Positions 1 through 8,760 of a stretch of DNA of 25,746 bases are shown here, piece by piece. Source of the stretch: VGEM01 sp033764265 (GTDB lineage: Bacteria; Pseudomonadota; Alphaproteobacteria; Rhodospirillales; Rhodospirillaceae); contig JANRJB010000403.1 of the NCBI GenBank assembly GCA_033764265.1, positions 1-25,746 on the forward strand, written 5' to 3'. Position 1 is the stretch's first letter. Each line of letters begins with the position of its first letter. The position numbers and the translations under genes are program-made. The notes under the pieces were generated by a model. It ran no database searches, was not told the DNA's origin, and worked only from the letters and a program-made list of their open reading frames with translations.

Positions 1-19
1 TCCGGACTTGTCGGCCGGC

Positions 20-1999
20 TCAAGGCGCGGACGCGCGCGGTTCGATGGCACCGGTGCCGATGGCGCCGGGACCCAGGAGTTCGCGCATCACGCGGTCGAG
101 GTTGGAGTCGGCGGTCGCGTCGGCGCCTTGCTTGGCGCGGATCGAATCGTACTTGCGGTCGGTGACCGCGCGCATGTCTTCGGCGGTCTTCACGATGGTC
201 GGGCGCATGAACACCATTAGGTTGGTGCGCCGTTTCGACTTTCCTTCGCTGCGGAACGCGCGCCCCAGCAACGGGATGTCGCCCAGCACCGGCACCTTAT
301 CGACCGACACCTGCTCGTCGTCCTCGATCAGGCCGCCGAGCACGATGATCTGCCCGTCCTTGACCATCACCGTGGTCTCGACTTCGCGCTTGTTGGTGAT
401 CAGTTCGCTCGATGCGGTGCTGACTGGACCCAGTACGCTCGAGACTTCCTGGCGTATGAACATCTTGATCGCTTCGCCTTCGTTGATCTGCGGGCGGACC
501 TCGAGCTTGATGCCGACATCCTTGCGTTCGATCGTGCGAAACGGGTTGGTGTTGGCGCTGCCCAGCGCCTCGCCGGTGGTGATGGGAATTTCCTGACCGA
601 CCAGAATCGAGGCCGCCTGGTTATCCATGGTCATGATCGAGGGCGTGGACAGCACATTCGAGCCGGTGTCGCTTTGCAGGGCATTCAAGATGACGCCGAA
701 AATGGTGCCGTCGCTGGCCTGTCCGGCGAATCCCGCGCCCAGGCCCTGCAAGCCCAGCAGCGAGTCCACCGCGAGCGACTGCAGGCCCTTGATCGCGTCG
801 GTGTCCTCGCCTTGGGTCTCCCGGTCGAGGACCACCGCGCCGGTGGCGGCCAGGACGTTGGGCGATGCGTTGGGGAAATTGGTGACGGTGAACGGTATGT
901 TGCTGCCGTCGCCGCCGGCCAGCACGTATTGCAGGCCGAGTTGACGTGCCACCGTGTCGGACACTTCAACGATGATGGCTTCCACCAGCACCTGGGCGCG
1001 CGGAATGTCGAGTTGCTTGACCACGTCGGCCAGCTGGCGTTGGACGTCCTGCGAGGCGTTGATGACGAGCGCATTGGTGCCGGCGTGCACGCCGATGTTG
1101 GCGCGCGCCGCGCCGGCGCCTTCGCCGTCGGCGCCGCGCACCATCGACGCGCTGATACGCTCCAGAATCGGCAGAATCTCGTCGGCCGCGGCATGGCGCA
1201 GGTAGATCACGCGCGTATCGCTTTCTGTCGCGGCGCGGCTGTCGAGTTCGGCGATCACCGGCACCAGCTTGGCCATAACCTCGGGGCGCGCGCGCACCAC
1301 CAGGAGATTGCTGCCTTCCATCGGCATGGCGGAAAAGTGCGAGGCCGCGCCGTCGCCTTGGCCCTCTGACTGCATTAGCCCGGTAATGGCGCGCGCCATG
1401 TCGGTGGCGGCCGAGTTGACGAGGCGGATGGTTTGCATGATCGTCGGGTCGCGGTCGATCTGCGCCAACACCTCTTTGACGCGGCGGACATTGGCGGCGT
1501 AGTCGACCACCACGACGGCATTGCTGCCGCGGTTGCTGATGGCGCGGCCCTGAGCATTGACGATCGGCTGAATCATCTGCAGCGCGGTCGTCACGTCGGT
1601 ATAACGCAGGGTGATGACCTCGGTGACGATCTGGTCGTCGGGATTGGCGGCCTTGAGCGACGGGGCGGCGTCTTGCGAGGCGCCTTCCTCGGGCACGATG
1701 CGATAGGCCCCCGCCGACGTCGGCAGTGCGGCGAAGCCGTTGACGCGCAAGGTGGCCAGGAACAGCTCGAACAGATCGTCGGCGCCGAGCGGCGTTTGCG
1801 ACACCACCGTGACCTTGCCCTGCACCCGCGGGTCGACCACGAAGGTGCGGCCGGTCATCATCGACACATCGGTGATGAAGGCGCGGATATCGGCGTCGCG
1901 CAGGTTCAGGACCTGGCCGGGCGGCGCGGCTTGCTGGGCGAGCGCCGGCGCGGTCGCGAACCAGGCCAGCAGCGCCAGAAGAGGCGCGAACGCTTTCAT
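20..1999 (-). CDS. gspD: Type II secretion system outer-membrane secretin GspD
   Basis: This gene encodes the secretin that forms the outer-membrane pore of the type II secretion system, through which folded periplasmic proteins leave the cell. The 659-residue product starts with a Sec signal peptide (about residues 1-21, ending ALA). An N0 domain follows (about 28-100), then N1-N3 ring domains with the usual pattern around 126-182, 190-253 and 263-332. The secretin core runs from about 335 (VLVEAIIVEV) to 602 and includes VPVLGDIPLLGRAF near 569-582. The last 55 residues are a weakly conserved tail. The start overlaps the gspC stop by four bases (ATGA), which implies translational coupling and fixes the start despite a much longer open frame upstream. 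The length is normal for the family. The other gsp genes would lie beyond position 1. Confidence 0.95.
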   Translation of the reverse strand: MKAFAPLLALLAWFATAPALAQQAAPPGQVLNLRDADIRAFITDVSMMTGRTFVVDPRVQGKVTVVSQTPLGADDLFELFLATLRVNGFAALPTSAGAYRIVPEEGASQDAAPSLKAANPDDQIVTEVITLRYTDVTTALQMIQPIVNAQGRAISNRGSNAVVVVDYAANVRRVKEVLAQIDRDPTIMQTIRLVNSAATDMARAITGLMQSEGQGDGAASHFSAMPMEGSNLLVVRARPEVMAKLVPVIAELDSRAATESDTRVIYLRHAAADEILPILERISASMVRGADGEGAGAARANIGVHAGTNALVINASQDVQRQLADVVKQLDIPRAQVLVEAIIVEVSDTVARQLGLQYVLAGGDGSNIPFTVTNFPNASPNVLAATGAVVLDRETQGEDTDAIKGLQSLAVDSLLGLQGLGAGFAGQASDGTIFGVILNALQSDTGSNVLSTPSIMTMDNQAASILVGQEIPITTGEALGSANTNPFRTIERKDVGIKLEVRPQINEGEAIKMFIRQEVSSVLGPVSTASSELITNKREVETTVMVKDGQIIVLGGLIEDDEQVSVDKVPVLGDIPLLGRAFRSEGKSKRRTNLMVFMRPTIVKTAEDMRAVTDRKYDSIRAKQGADATADSNLDRVMRELLGPGAIGTGAIEPRASAP

Positions 2000-2835
2000 G
2001 CGCCGCGCTCCGGCGCGAGGGTGATGGTGGCCGCCACGCCGCCCCGATTGACAGCCAGGACCACCTCCTGGCTGCGGTCGAGGCTTTCGACAAGGCTGGG
2101 CAGGTCTTCGACGCTTTCCACCGGCCGCCCGTTGATGTGGGTGAGCCGGTCGCCGGGTTGAAAACCGGCCGCCGCGAACAGCGCGGCATCGCGGCCCGGC
2201 TTCAGCAGCACTTCGCCGTTGGCCCCGCGTTCGACGGCAATCGCCGCCAGCAACTGGCCGGAAGGCGGCGACGCTTGTGGCCGGACCCCGACAGGCCCGG
2301 CCGGCGACATGTCGTCGGCGATTTTCGCGTTCGGGAATGGCAGGGACTCGCGCACGCCGCCGCGCGACAGCACGACGTGATCGGCGCGCACCGCCGCCAG
2401 GACCACGCCGTCGATCACAGACTGGCCCACCATGAATGCATCCTGCGATCCATCGGGCCGGCGAATGATGGCGCTGCCGGCGCCGTCGGCACCTTCGGCG
2501 CGCACGCCGAACAGCTGCAGGTCCAGCGTAGTCGCCGGCGCCATCGCATCGGCAGCCAACCGGTTCGCGGGGGCGTCGGCGCGATTGAACATGTCGAAGG
2601 CCGTCAGCGTCAGACTGTCGGGAAGGCGCGCGCCGCCCGCGCCAGCCGCTCGGTCGGACCCAGGGACCGCGACCGGCCCGGTCGCGCGACCGGCCACGTC
2701 CCAAACCAACAGCGCGGTCAGGGCCGCGCATCCGGCGATCAGCGCGATATCGAGAACGGTGAACCCCAAGCGTGCCCAGCCGGCCGGTGCAGCTGGCAAT
2801 ACCGACAGGTCGCTGGACAGGATCGCGCGGCGCAT
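1996..2835 (-). CDS. gspC: Type II secretion inner-membrane linker GspC
   Basis: GspC links the inner-membrane platform to the secretin and helps select substrates. From the start chosen here (279 residues) there is a short cytoplasmic N-terminus, one membrane segment at about 25-45, a proline/glycine-rich linker, an HR-like domain at about 102-166 (LQLFGVRAEG... with DAFMVGQSV) and a C-terminal PDZ domain at about 200-275 (GFQPGDRLTHINGRPV). The PDZ domain is the form seen in many non-enteric GspC proteins. The frame is open further upstream, with an ATG at 2880 and a GTG at 2919. I prefer 2835 because it gives a normal GspC N-terminus, and the GTG would lie upstream of the transcript start predicted from the Pho-box array. 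None of the three starts has a good Shine-Dalgarno sequence, so the exact start is uncertain. Confidence 0.88.
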   Translation of the reverse strand: MRRAILSSDLSVLPAAPAGWARLGFTVLDIALIAGCAALTALLVWDVAGRATGPVAVPGSDRAAGAGGARLPDSLTLTAFDMFNRADAPANRLAADAMAPATTLDLQLFGVRAEGADGAGSAIIRRPDGSQDAFMVGQSVIDGVVLAAVRADHVVLSRGGVRESLPFPNAKIADDMSPAGPVGVRPQASPPSGQLLAAIAVERGANGEVLLKPGRDAALFAAAGFQPGDRLTHINGRPVESVEDLPSLVESLDRSQEVVLAVNRGGVAATITLAPERGA

Positions 2836-2934
2836 CAGTGCACAGCCGTTGTTGGGCGGAACCCGGGCTTCCGCGGCCATCGTTCGTGCGACCCGCAGAG
2901 CCCCGTGAGGCGGCTTCACTTATGCGTCAAATCG

Positions 2935-2974
2935 GTCTCAATATTGTGACGGATAATTTGCGTTATTATGACAA
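2935..2974 (-). promoter_or_regulatory. Pho-box-like array upstream of gspC
   Basis: On the minus strand, units of 7 bp plus a 4-bp AT-rich spacer repeat every 11 bp: TTGTCAT-AATA (2974-2964), ACGCAAA-TTAT, CCGTCAC-AATA (2952-2942), TTGAGAC (2941-2935). The first and third units match the PhoB half-site CTGTCAT/C well; the other two are weak. A CATAAG hexamer (2924-2919) begins 10 bp after the last unit, the spacing known for PhoB-activated promoters in E. coli. I infer that PhoB can activate gspCD from here. The weak units keep this below certainty. Confidence 0.55.
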
Positions 2975-3002
2975 CGGCCGCCGTCCGATGCGCCGTACGG
3001 GC

Positions 3003-5603
3003 TTAGAATCGGCGTTTCACGCTGATCGCGAACGTACGGCCCAGGTCGTAAGTATCGACGTTGACGCGCACATCGTTCAGCGCCTGGACCGCTTCGTACT
3101 CGTCGTTCAGCAGGTTGTTCGCCTTGAACCCGAACTCGTACTCGCCGCCCCAAACGTTGAAGGTGCGGCTGTAGGTGAAATCGACCGATATGGGCGGATT
3201 CTCGATAATTTCGGGCAGGGTCTGTGGCGCCGTGGCGCGGATGCGCTTGCTGGCGTAGTTCACCAGCAGGGTAGCGGAGGAGTTCAGTTCCACATCTTCC
3301 CAACCGATCTGAAGGTTGCCGAGATGCTTCGAGTGGCCCTGGAGCTGGCGTCCGTCTCGGATCACGAATTCCGCCGGCAGCCGGGTCCCGTTCGATCTGA
3401 CGACGGTGTCGCCGGCCTTCACGTTGAGCTTTGATTCGCTGTAGGTGTAGTTGGTGATGAAGACGATGTTCTTGGTGCGGAAGAAATCGCCACTGAACGG
3501 CGTTTCGAAGACGTATTTGAATTCGGCTTCAGCGCCATACAGCTCGGCCCGCGGTGCGTTCTGAAACGTGGTTTGCAGATTGTCGCCGGCCTCGTTGATG
3601 GTTTCTTCGATCGGATCCTTGAGCTTCTTGTAGAAGCCGCCCAAGGTGACGTACTGGTCGCGGCTGAAGTACCACTCCCACCGGGCATCGTAGTTGGTCA
3701 GGCGCGAGTTGGTCAGGAACGGATTGCCGACGAAGTCGCGGTCGGTTTCCACGTCGATGAACTGCTGCGGCGCCAGTTCGCGAAACTGCGGCCGGCCGAT
3801 GGTCTTGGAGGCGCCGATGCGCGCCTGCATGTTGTCGGCGAAGTTCCAGGTCACCGTTCCGGCCGGCAGCCAGAAGTCCTCTTGAATCGTCGTTTCGATC
3901 CGCGTGTCGCGTGCGTAGGGATCGAACGTGTCGACCAATTGCTCGCCGTCCTCGTAGCGTACGCCGACCGCGAGGCGCAGGAAGTCGGTCACCTGGGCGT
4001 CGACGCCCGAGTATCCGGCGTGAACCGTGAGGTCGCCCTCGTACGCGGGCGCCGCGGCTGAACCGGTCACTTCCGAGATAACCAGCCGATCGGGGTTGAT
4101 ATTCTGCTGGGCGAAAATGAAGTCGATGCGCTTGCCCAGAAGGTCGGTGGGCAAAGGCCCACCGAGTTCCAACAGACGATAGTCGCGTTGATCGGACTCA
4201 CGCCCGGTGTCGGCGTAGGTATAGCCGGCGTTGATCGTGTACTGCTCCTCGCTTCCGAAGAGGTACTTCAAGTCGGCGCCGGCGCCCTTGACGGTGTCGG
4301 ACACGTCGCTGAAGCGGGTCAGGTTACGGCCGAATTGGCGATCGTATTCGAACGACGCGCCACGCTGACGGTACTGGACGGTGCGCTCATATGGCGAGTC
4401 ACGATCGGCCGTGGAATACGAGCCGCGCCACGACAGGGTCAGGGCGTCGGTGACGAAGTGCTCGCCCTCGACCTGATTGGTCCACAGAGTTCGTTCGATC
4501 CATTCCAGGCTGTCGCGGGTCACGTTTTCGCCCAGCTGGAAATCGAAACCGACCAGCCGGCGCGTCTCCTTGCCGGTATTGTGGATGTACAAGCTGGTCA
4601 GCTTGACTTCGTTCGAGTCATCGATCTCGGCGCCCAGGCCGAGCAGGGCGTGCAGCTGGAGGTCGTTCTGCGTGCTGGTGCGGTTGAAGTCGTTACGCAC
4701 GTTGAGAACGCGATTGCCCTGCGCATCGGCGCCGAACGTGCCGTCCTGCTGTTTGCCGCGCTTGGTCTGCCAGCTGTTGTCGTAACCGGCCGAGGCGATC
4801 AGGCCGATGCTGGCGTCGCCGCGATCCCATCGATTGCCGTAGGTAGCGTCGATGCCGAAGTCGCCGGGCACGCGGCCGTCGAACGCCACCCACAGCTCGG
4901 AATTCACGAAACTGCGCCCGATCGTCTGCAATTCGGCCGGAGTGAAGTTGCTGGCGTTGATGCGCTTGTTGCCGTCGATGGCCGCTTGGACCGGCTGCGG
5001 GATCGAGCGGATACCGCTGTCGAATCCGGTCCAGTCGCGCGAGCCGCCGTCATACATCAGGCCGCGCTTGAAGCTAGTTTCGGTGTTGTAGCTGCCGGAC
5101 ACGCCGACTTCGAAAAACTCCTCGTCGGGCGCGGCCTTGGTCTTGATCTCGATGACACCGCCACCGAACTCGCCCGAGAACTGCGGGGAATAGGTCTTCT
5201 GGGCCAAGGCGCTGGACAGCACCGAGGTCGGGAACAGATCGAGCGGAACGACGCGCCGCAGCGGTTCGGGACTTGGGAGCGGCGAGCCGTTCAGCGTGGC
5301 GTTGGAATAGCGCTCGCCCAGGCCGCGGACGTAAATGTACTTGTCGTTGACCAGGCTCAGGCCGGTTACCCGTCGCAGCGAAAGCGCCACGTTGCTGTCG
5401 CCCTGGCGCTGGAAGTCGATTTCGCTCAGGAAACTGGAGATCTCGGACGTTTCGCGCTTCGGCTCGGGAATGAACGCGCCGCGAACCACCAGCTCCTCGA
5501 TCACCTGACCGCTGCCGTCGGACGTCGGTTGCGCAAAAGCCGCCGATGTCAGTGCGGTGGACGACAACAGCGCCGCCGCCAAATACGTGCCAAACTTGTT
5601 CAT
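3003..5603 (-). CDS. TonB-dependent outer-membrane receptor
   Basis: This is an 866-residue TonB-dependent receptor, expected to import a scarce solute through an outer-membrane beta barrel using energy from TonB-ExbB-ExbD. A signal peptide ends at AFA (residue 24). A TonB-box-like stretch (VIEELVVRG, about 34-42) comes next, then the plug domain at about 50-157 with YVRGLGERYSNATLNGSPLP and GEFGGGVIEIKTK. The rest alternates in beta-barrel style and ends in phenylalanine (SVKRRF), as outer-membrane barrels do. I start at 5603 (MNKFG) because GAGG lies seven bases upstream; an ATG two codons earlier sits against that GAGG. The gene lies 86 bp downstream of the lipoprotein gene on the same strand, separated only by a hairpin, so they probably form one operon. 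The substrate cannot be read from sequence; the Pho boxes suggest a phosphate-containing compound. Confidence 0.92.
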   Translation of the reverse strand: MNKFGTYLAAALLSSTALTSAAFAQPTSDGSGQVIEELVVRGAFIPEPKRETSEISSFLSEIDFQRQGDSNVALSLRRVTGLSLVNDKYIYVRGLGERYSNATLNGSPLPSPEPLRRVVPLDLFPTSVLSSALAQKTYSPQFSGEFGGGVIEIKTKAAPDEEFFEVGVSGSYNTETSFKRGLMYDGGSRDWTGFDSGIRSIPQPVQAAIDGNKRINASNFTPAELQTIGRSFVNSELWVAFDGRVPGDFGIDATYGNRWDRGDASIGLIASAGYDNSWQTKRGKQQDGTFGADAQGNRVLNVRNDFNRTSTQNDLQLHALLGLGAEIDDSNEVKLTSLYIHNTGKETRRLVGFDFQLGENVTRDSLEWIERTLWTNQVEGEHFVTDALTLSWRGSYSTADRDSPYERTVQYRQRGASFEYDRQFGRNLTRFSDVSDTVKGAGADLKYLFGSEEQYTINAGYTYADTGRESDQRDYRLLELGGPLPTDLLGKRIDFIFAQQNINPDRLVISEVTGSAAAPAYEGDLTVHAGYSGVDAQVTDFLRLAVGVRYEDGEQLVDTFDPYARDTRIETTIQEDFWLPAGTVTWNFADNMQARIGASKTIGRPQFRELAPQQFIDVETDRDFVGNPFLTNSRLTNYDARWEWYFSRDQYVTLGGFYKKLKDPIEETINEAGDNLQTTFQNAPRAELYGAEAEFKYVFETPFSGDFFRTKNIVFITNYTYSESKLNVKAGDTVVRSNGTRLPAEFVIRDGRQLQGHSKHLGNLQIGWEDVELNSSATLLVNYASKRIRATAPQTLPEIIENPPISVDFTYSRTFNVWGGEYEFGFKANNLLNDEYEAVQALNDVRVNVDTYDLGRTFAISVKRRF

Positions 5604-5652
5604 CACCATTCCTCGTATCGTTCCGGTCGCAACGCTCGCGCGCAGTCGGTCG

Positions 5653-5678
5653 GGCGGCCGCCTCGTTTGGCGGCCGCC
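5653..5678 (-). other. Perfect 10-bp-stem intergenic hairpin
   Basis: GGCGGCCGCC occurs twice, separated by a six-base loop, giving a fully paired 10-bp G+C stem between the lipoprotein stop (5690) and the receptor start (5603). No T-run follows it in the transcribed direction, so it is not a classical intrinsic terminator. It could protect the 3' end of the lipoprotein message or reduce read-through into the receptor gene. Confidence 0.6.
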
Positions 5679-5689
5679 ACGTCCGAGGT

Positions 5690-8392
5690 TCAGCAAGCCG
5701 GCGTGGGCGCGCCGAGACCGCAGGTCCAGCTTTGCCACCACACGTCTTGGGCGTTGCGCACCGCGCCAATGTAGGGCGCGTTGACGAAGAACGTGCCCAG
5801 CGTCGTCGGGTTCACTGCCGCGCGTGCGGTTTCCGTCGCGCCGTTGATGAACGTACCGGTGAGCGTATCGGGCACGTTCGAGGTGTTGTTGGTGCCTGCG
5901 TTGAACACCGCAGCGACCGCCGCGGCGTTCACGTTGGTATCCTCGACGAACGGCGTCGGGCAGTTGAACAGCACCGAATTGAACACCGGTCCGGCATTGA
6001 CGGTGGCCTGGTCGTCGATGTCCAGGCACGATGTCGAGCCGCGCGACACACCGTTGACGAAGGTTCCCTTGGTGCCCAGGCGCAGCAGGATCATCGGCGA
6101 GCGGCCGGTCTGGCCGATGAACGTGAAGTTCGACACACGCGGGTCGGTGAGCGGCGTCTTGGTCTGATCGGTCGGCAGGTTATCGGCCTCGATCACGCGG
6201 TCGCCTTCATCGGTGGCCTGGACGACCAGCGCGAACTGGAGATTGCCGCGCCAGCCCGACGCCCAATCGAGGCTGTCGTCGCTGATGCCGGTGGTCACGA
6301 CGTAGCGGGCGTTGACCGTTCCGCCGAACCACTCGACGCCGTCGTCCGAGCTATTGTGCACCTGCAAGAACTCGATATCGGTGCCCGTGCCGACGCCGGC
6401 CAGGGTGATGCCGTTCAATTCGACGTTGGGCAGCACTTCGAAGCCCGAGTGCTTGATCTGCACAAAGTTCAGGCGGCCGCTGTTGTCATTGGGCTGGTCG
6501 CCGCCGAAGAAGGCGGTTGAACCTTCCACCTGAGATTCGCAGCTCGCCACGCCGCCCGGTCCGGGGCACGAGTTGATCGGCGCGCGGCCGTTTATGATCA
6601 CGCCGCCCCACAAGCCGCGGCCGGTGGGCGCCGCCGTGTTGTTCACGTCGGCCAGCGCGGTCATGATGATCGGCTGCGTGCGCGTTCCGTTGGCGAAAAT
6701 TCTCGAGCCGCGGTTGATCTGCAGGAAGTCTGCGCCCGAGTTGCCGAACAGCGTCACGCCGGCGTCGATGGTCAGATTGGCGGGGTCGCCGCCGGCGCGA
6801 AGGCCGTCGCCGCCCACGTCCACGCCGATCTCGACGCGGCCGGTGATCTGATAGATGTTGCCGGCGGTCAGGCGGATGTCGTTGGCGTACACGCCGCGCA
6901 GTTCACAACGGTTCTGGCCGACCAGGATACCGACCTGGGTGGTGCCCGGCGGGCACACGGGCGGTGTGAACACGCCGAAGGTCCAGCCGAACGCCCAGTT
7001 GCTGCTGGGCGTCTCGGTCGGAGAGAACGCGCCGACGTAGCCAGCGTTGTCGAAGAAGCCGCTCAGCGTCGTCGCGTTGAAGGCGGTCATACCCTGCTCT
7101 TCAGGACCGGGGAAGTATTCGGCCACCAGCGAACTGCCGCCCTGCTTGTTATTGGTCCCGGCATTGAACACGGCGGCGACACCAGTCGCATCGACGTTGG
7201 TGTCGTTGACGAAAATTGTCGCGCAATCGAGCAAGACCGAGTGGAAGCGCGGCCCGGCGTTCACGGTCGCCTGATCGTCGATGTCCAGGCACGCCGGCGC
7301 GCCCGTGGTCACGCCGTTGACCAGCGTTCCTTTGGTGCCGAGCCGCAGCAGGATCGAGGCACTGCGGGCCGGTTTGCCGATGAAGGTGAAATTGGCGATG
7401 TTCGGGTCAGTCAGCGGCGTCTTGGTCTGATCGGTGGGCAGGTTGTCCGCTTCGACGATGCGATCGCCTTCGTCGGTCGCCTGAACCACCAGGGCGTATT
7501 GCACGTTGCCGCGCCAGCCCGACGCCCAGTCGAGGCTGTCGTCGCTGATGCCGGTCGCCACCAGGTGCTTGGCATTGACGGTTCCGCCGAACCACTCGAA
7601 CCCATCGTCCGAGCTGTTGTGCGTTTGCACGAAGTCGATCGTCGTGCCGGCGCCGACGCCGGCCAGCGTGATCCCGTTCAACTCCACGTTCGGCAGCACT
7701 TCAAAGCCGGAGTGCTTGACGACGACGTAGCGCAGAATTCCGGAGTTGTCGTTCGGTTGATCTCCGCCGAAGAAGCCGTTTGAGCCTTCGACCTGGGATT
7801 CGCAGTTGGCGGCGCCGCCCGGACCGGGGCACGAGTTGATCGGCGCGCGGCCGTTGATGATGACCCCGCCCCATTGTCCGCGCGACGTGGCGGTGGCCTG
7901 GCCCAGGATGTCCTGCCGGCTGGTGAAGGTGATCGGCAGGGTCGAGGTACCGTTGGCGACGATGCGCGAGCCGCGGTTGACCTGGAGGAAGTCGGCGCCC
8001 GACTGCCCGAACACGCGCACACCCGGCTGGATGGTGAGCGTGACGGCCAATCCGCCGGCGCGATTGCCGTCGCCGCCGGTATCGTTGCCAACTTCGACGC
8101 GGCCGTTGAGCTGATAGATCACGCCGCTCGTCAGCGTCAGGTTCTGGGTGATGACCCCGGTCAGAATGCACGTGGTGTTGTTGCCCACCGCGGTGCCCGC
8201 CGTCGTCCCGGTCGGGCAGGTGCCGGTCTGACCGCCGGTGCCGCCGCCGGTCCCTCCGCCGCCACCGCTGGAGCCGCCGTCGACCTGGCCGGTGCCGCCT
8301 GGCGAGGTGATGTTGGCATTATCGCAACTGGCCAGAGCCAGGGCCGAGCAGAAGGCAAACAGCAGTTTCAGCGGCGTTGCGCGGGAGGACAT
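5690..8392 (-). CDS. Large lipoprotein with two tandem beta-helix-like domains
   Basis: The 900-residue product starts with a lipoprotein signal (hydrophobic residues 8-22, lipobox LASC, lipidated Cys23). A Gly/Ser/Thr-rich linker to about residue 57 follows, then two homologous halves, about 59-479 and 480-900. Each half opens with CP(T/P)GTT and carries SGADFLQ, WGGVIINGRAPINSCPGPGG, NSSDDG-EWFGGTVNA and ISDDSLDWASGWRGN. The pattern resembles secreted right-handed beta-helix proteins. The C-terminus reads WTCGLGAPTPAC. From memory this family includes the phosphate-starvation lipoprotein exported by the Caulobacter type II system (ElpS), so it may be a substrate of the neighbouring GspC/GspD machine; I could not verify the homology. 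The start at 8392 is chosen for its lipoprotein signal and an AAAGG about six bases upstream; a GTG at 8503 would put 37 non-signal residues in front. A strong Pho box lies about 130 bp upstream. Confidence 0.85.
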   Translation of the reverse strand: MSSRATPLKLLFAFCSALALASCDNANITSPGGTGQVDGGSSGGGGGTGGGTGGQTGTCPTGTTAGTAVGNNTTCILTGVITQNLTLTSGVIYQLNGRVEVGNDTGGDGNRAGGLAVTLTIQPGVRVFGQSGADFLQVNRGSRIVANGTSTLPITFTSRQDILGQATATSRGQWGGVIINGRAPINSCPGPGGAANCESQVEGSNGFFGGDQPNDNSGILRYVVVKHSGFEVLPNVELNGITLAGVGAGTTIDFVQTHNSSDDGFEWFGGTVNAKHLVATGISDDSLDWASGWRGNVQYALVVQATDEGDRIVEADNLPTDQTKTPLTDPNIANFTFIGKPARSASILLRLGTKGTLVNGVTTGAPACLDIDDQATVNAGPRFHSVLLDCATIFVNDTNVDATGVAAVFNAGTNNKQGGSSLVAEYFPGPEEQGMTAFNATTLSGFFDNAGYVGAFSPTETPSSNWAFGWTFGVFTPPVCPPGTTQVGILVGQNRCELRGVYANDIRLTAGNIYQITGRVEIGVDVGGDGLRAGGDPANLTIDAGVTLFGNSGADFLQINRGSRIFANGTRTQPIIMTALADVNNTAAPTGRGLWGGVIINGRAPINSCPGPGGVASCESQVEGSTAFFGGDQPNDNSGRLNFVQIKHSGFEVLPNVELNGITLAGVGTGTDIEFLQVHNSSDDGVEWFGGTVNARYVVTTGISDDSLDWASGWRGNLQFALVVQATDEGDRVIEADNLPTDQTKTPLTDPRVSNFTFIGQTGRSPMILLRLGTKGTFVNGVSRGSTSCLDIDDQATVNAGPVFNSVLFNCPTPFVEDTNVNAAAVAAVFNAGTNNTSNVPDTLTGTFINGATETARAAVNPTTLGTFFVNAPYIGAVRNAQDVWWQSWTCGLGAPTPAC
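5693..6955 (-). repeat. Internal duplication, downstream copy (lipoprotein residues 480-900)
   Basis: This 1,263-bp coding unit is the second half of the lipoprotein gene. It aligns with the upstream half at a constant offset of 1,263 bp: for example, the block coding LPTDQTKTPLTDP lies near 6151-6190 here and near 7414-7453 in the other copy. Long nucleotide stretches are still near-identical, but many third positions and some loops differ, so the duplication is not very recent. Confidence 0.85.
6956..8218 (-). repeat. Internal duplication, upstream copy (lipoprotein residues 59-479)
   Basis: This is the partner of the 5693-6955 unit and the membrane-proximal copy of the beta-helix domain. 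The two copies differ most in their last 80 residues: this one ends in a Phe/Trp-rich stretch (NWAFGWTFGVF), whereas the other ends in WWQSWTCGLGAP. Confidence 0.85.
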
Positions 8393-8523
8393 GTCGAACC
8401 TTTCAGCTAGCGATCGGAACGAAAGTGCGATCAGGACATGGATGGACCGGGGGACGTCGCGTCCCCAGGCGACCGAGAGGAAGGCGTTTAGCCGATCGAA
8501 CACGACACCGCCGTGTCAGCGCC

Positions 8524-8541
8524 GTGACAATTGAATGACAA
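8524..8541 (-). promoter_or_regulatory. Pho box upstream of the lipoprotein-receptor operon
   Basis: The minus strand reads TTGTCATTCAATTGTCAC: two 7-bp direct repeats (TTGTCAT, TTGTCAC) with a 4-bp spacer. This is the architecture of the PhoB site (consensus CTGTCAT-4-CTGTCAC) with only the first base of each half changed. It lies 131 bp upstream of the chosen start of the lipoprotein gene. I infer activation of lipoprotein and receptor under phosphate limitation. No convincing -10 hexamer was seen. Confidence 0.75.
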
Positions 8542-8760
8542 TGGCCGCGTCATCGAGGCCGTCGAGCCACGCGAAAAGGGAATTGGCGAGCGGCGATGAG
8601 GCGTACCCACTCGCAATCGGGTTTGCGCTGCCGACCCCGCCTAGTCACGCGCCGAACCATCCCGCGCCGTCGATACGCCGAATCCCACCGGATTCCGGCA
8701 TTAACGACACCGCCGCAGTTGCAAGTCGCGCAATCCAAAAATACGTTTAATACGTATATT

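Noticed and set aside
2000..2731. Open frame that continues upstream of gspD and would give a 903-residue protein
   Set aside because: The extension is arginine-rich shadow sequence of the gspC gene in another frame. GspD starts with a signal peptide at 1999 with ATGA coupling.
4188..5774. 528-codon open frame on the plus strand
   Set aside because: It is antisense to the TonB-dependent receptor gene. Long antisense frames are common in high-GC DNA, and this one shows no domain or signal.
5604..6029. Extension of the receptor frame upstream to 6029
   Set aside because: It runs into the lipoprotein gene in another frame; a signal peptide and ribosome site support 5603.
5693..8218. Periodic conservation considered as a transposon or CRISPR-like repeat
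   Set aside because: The repeat is an in-frame duplication of a protein domain inside one gene, without terminal repeats or spacers.
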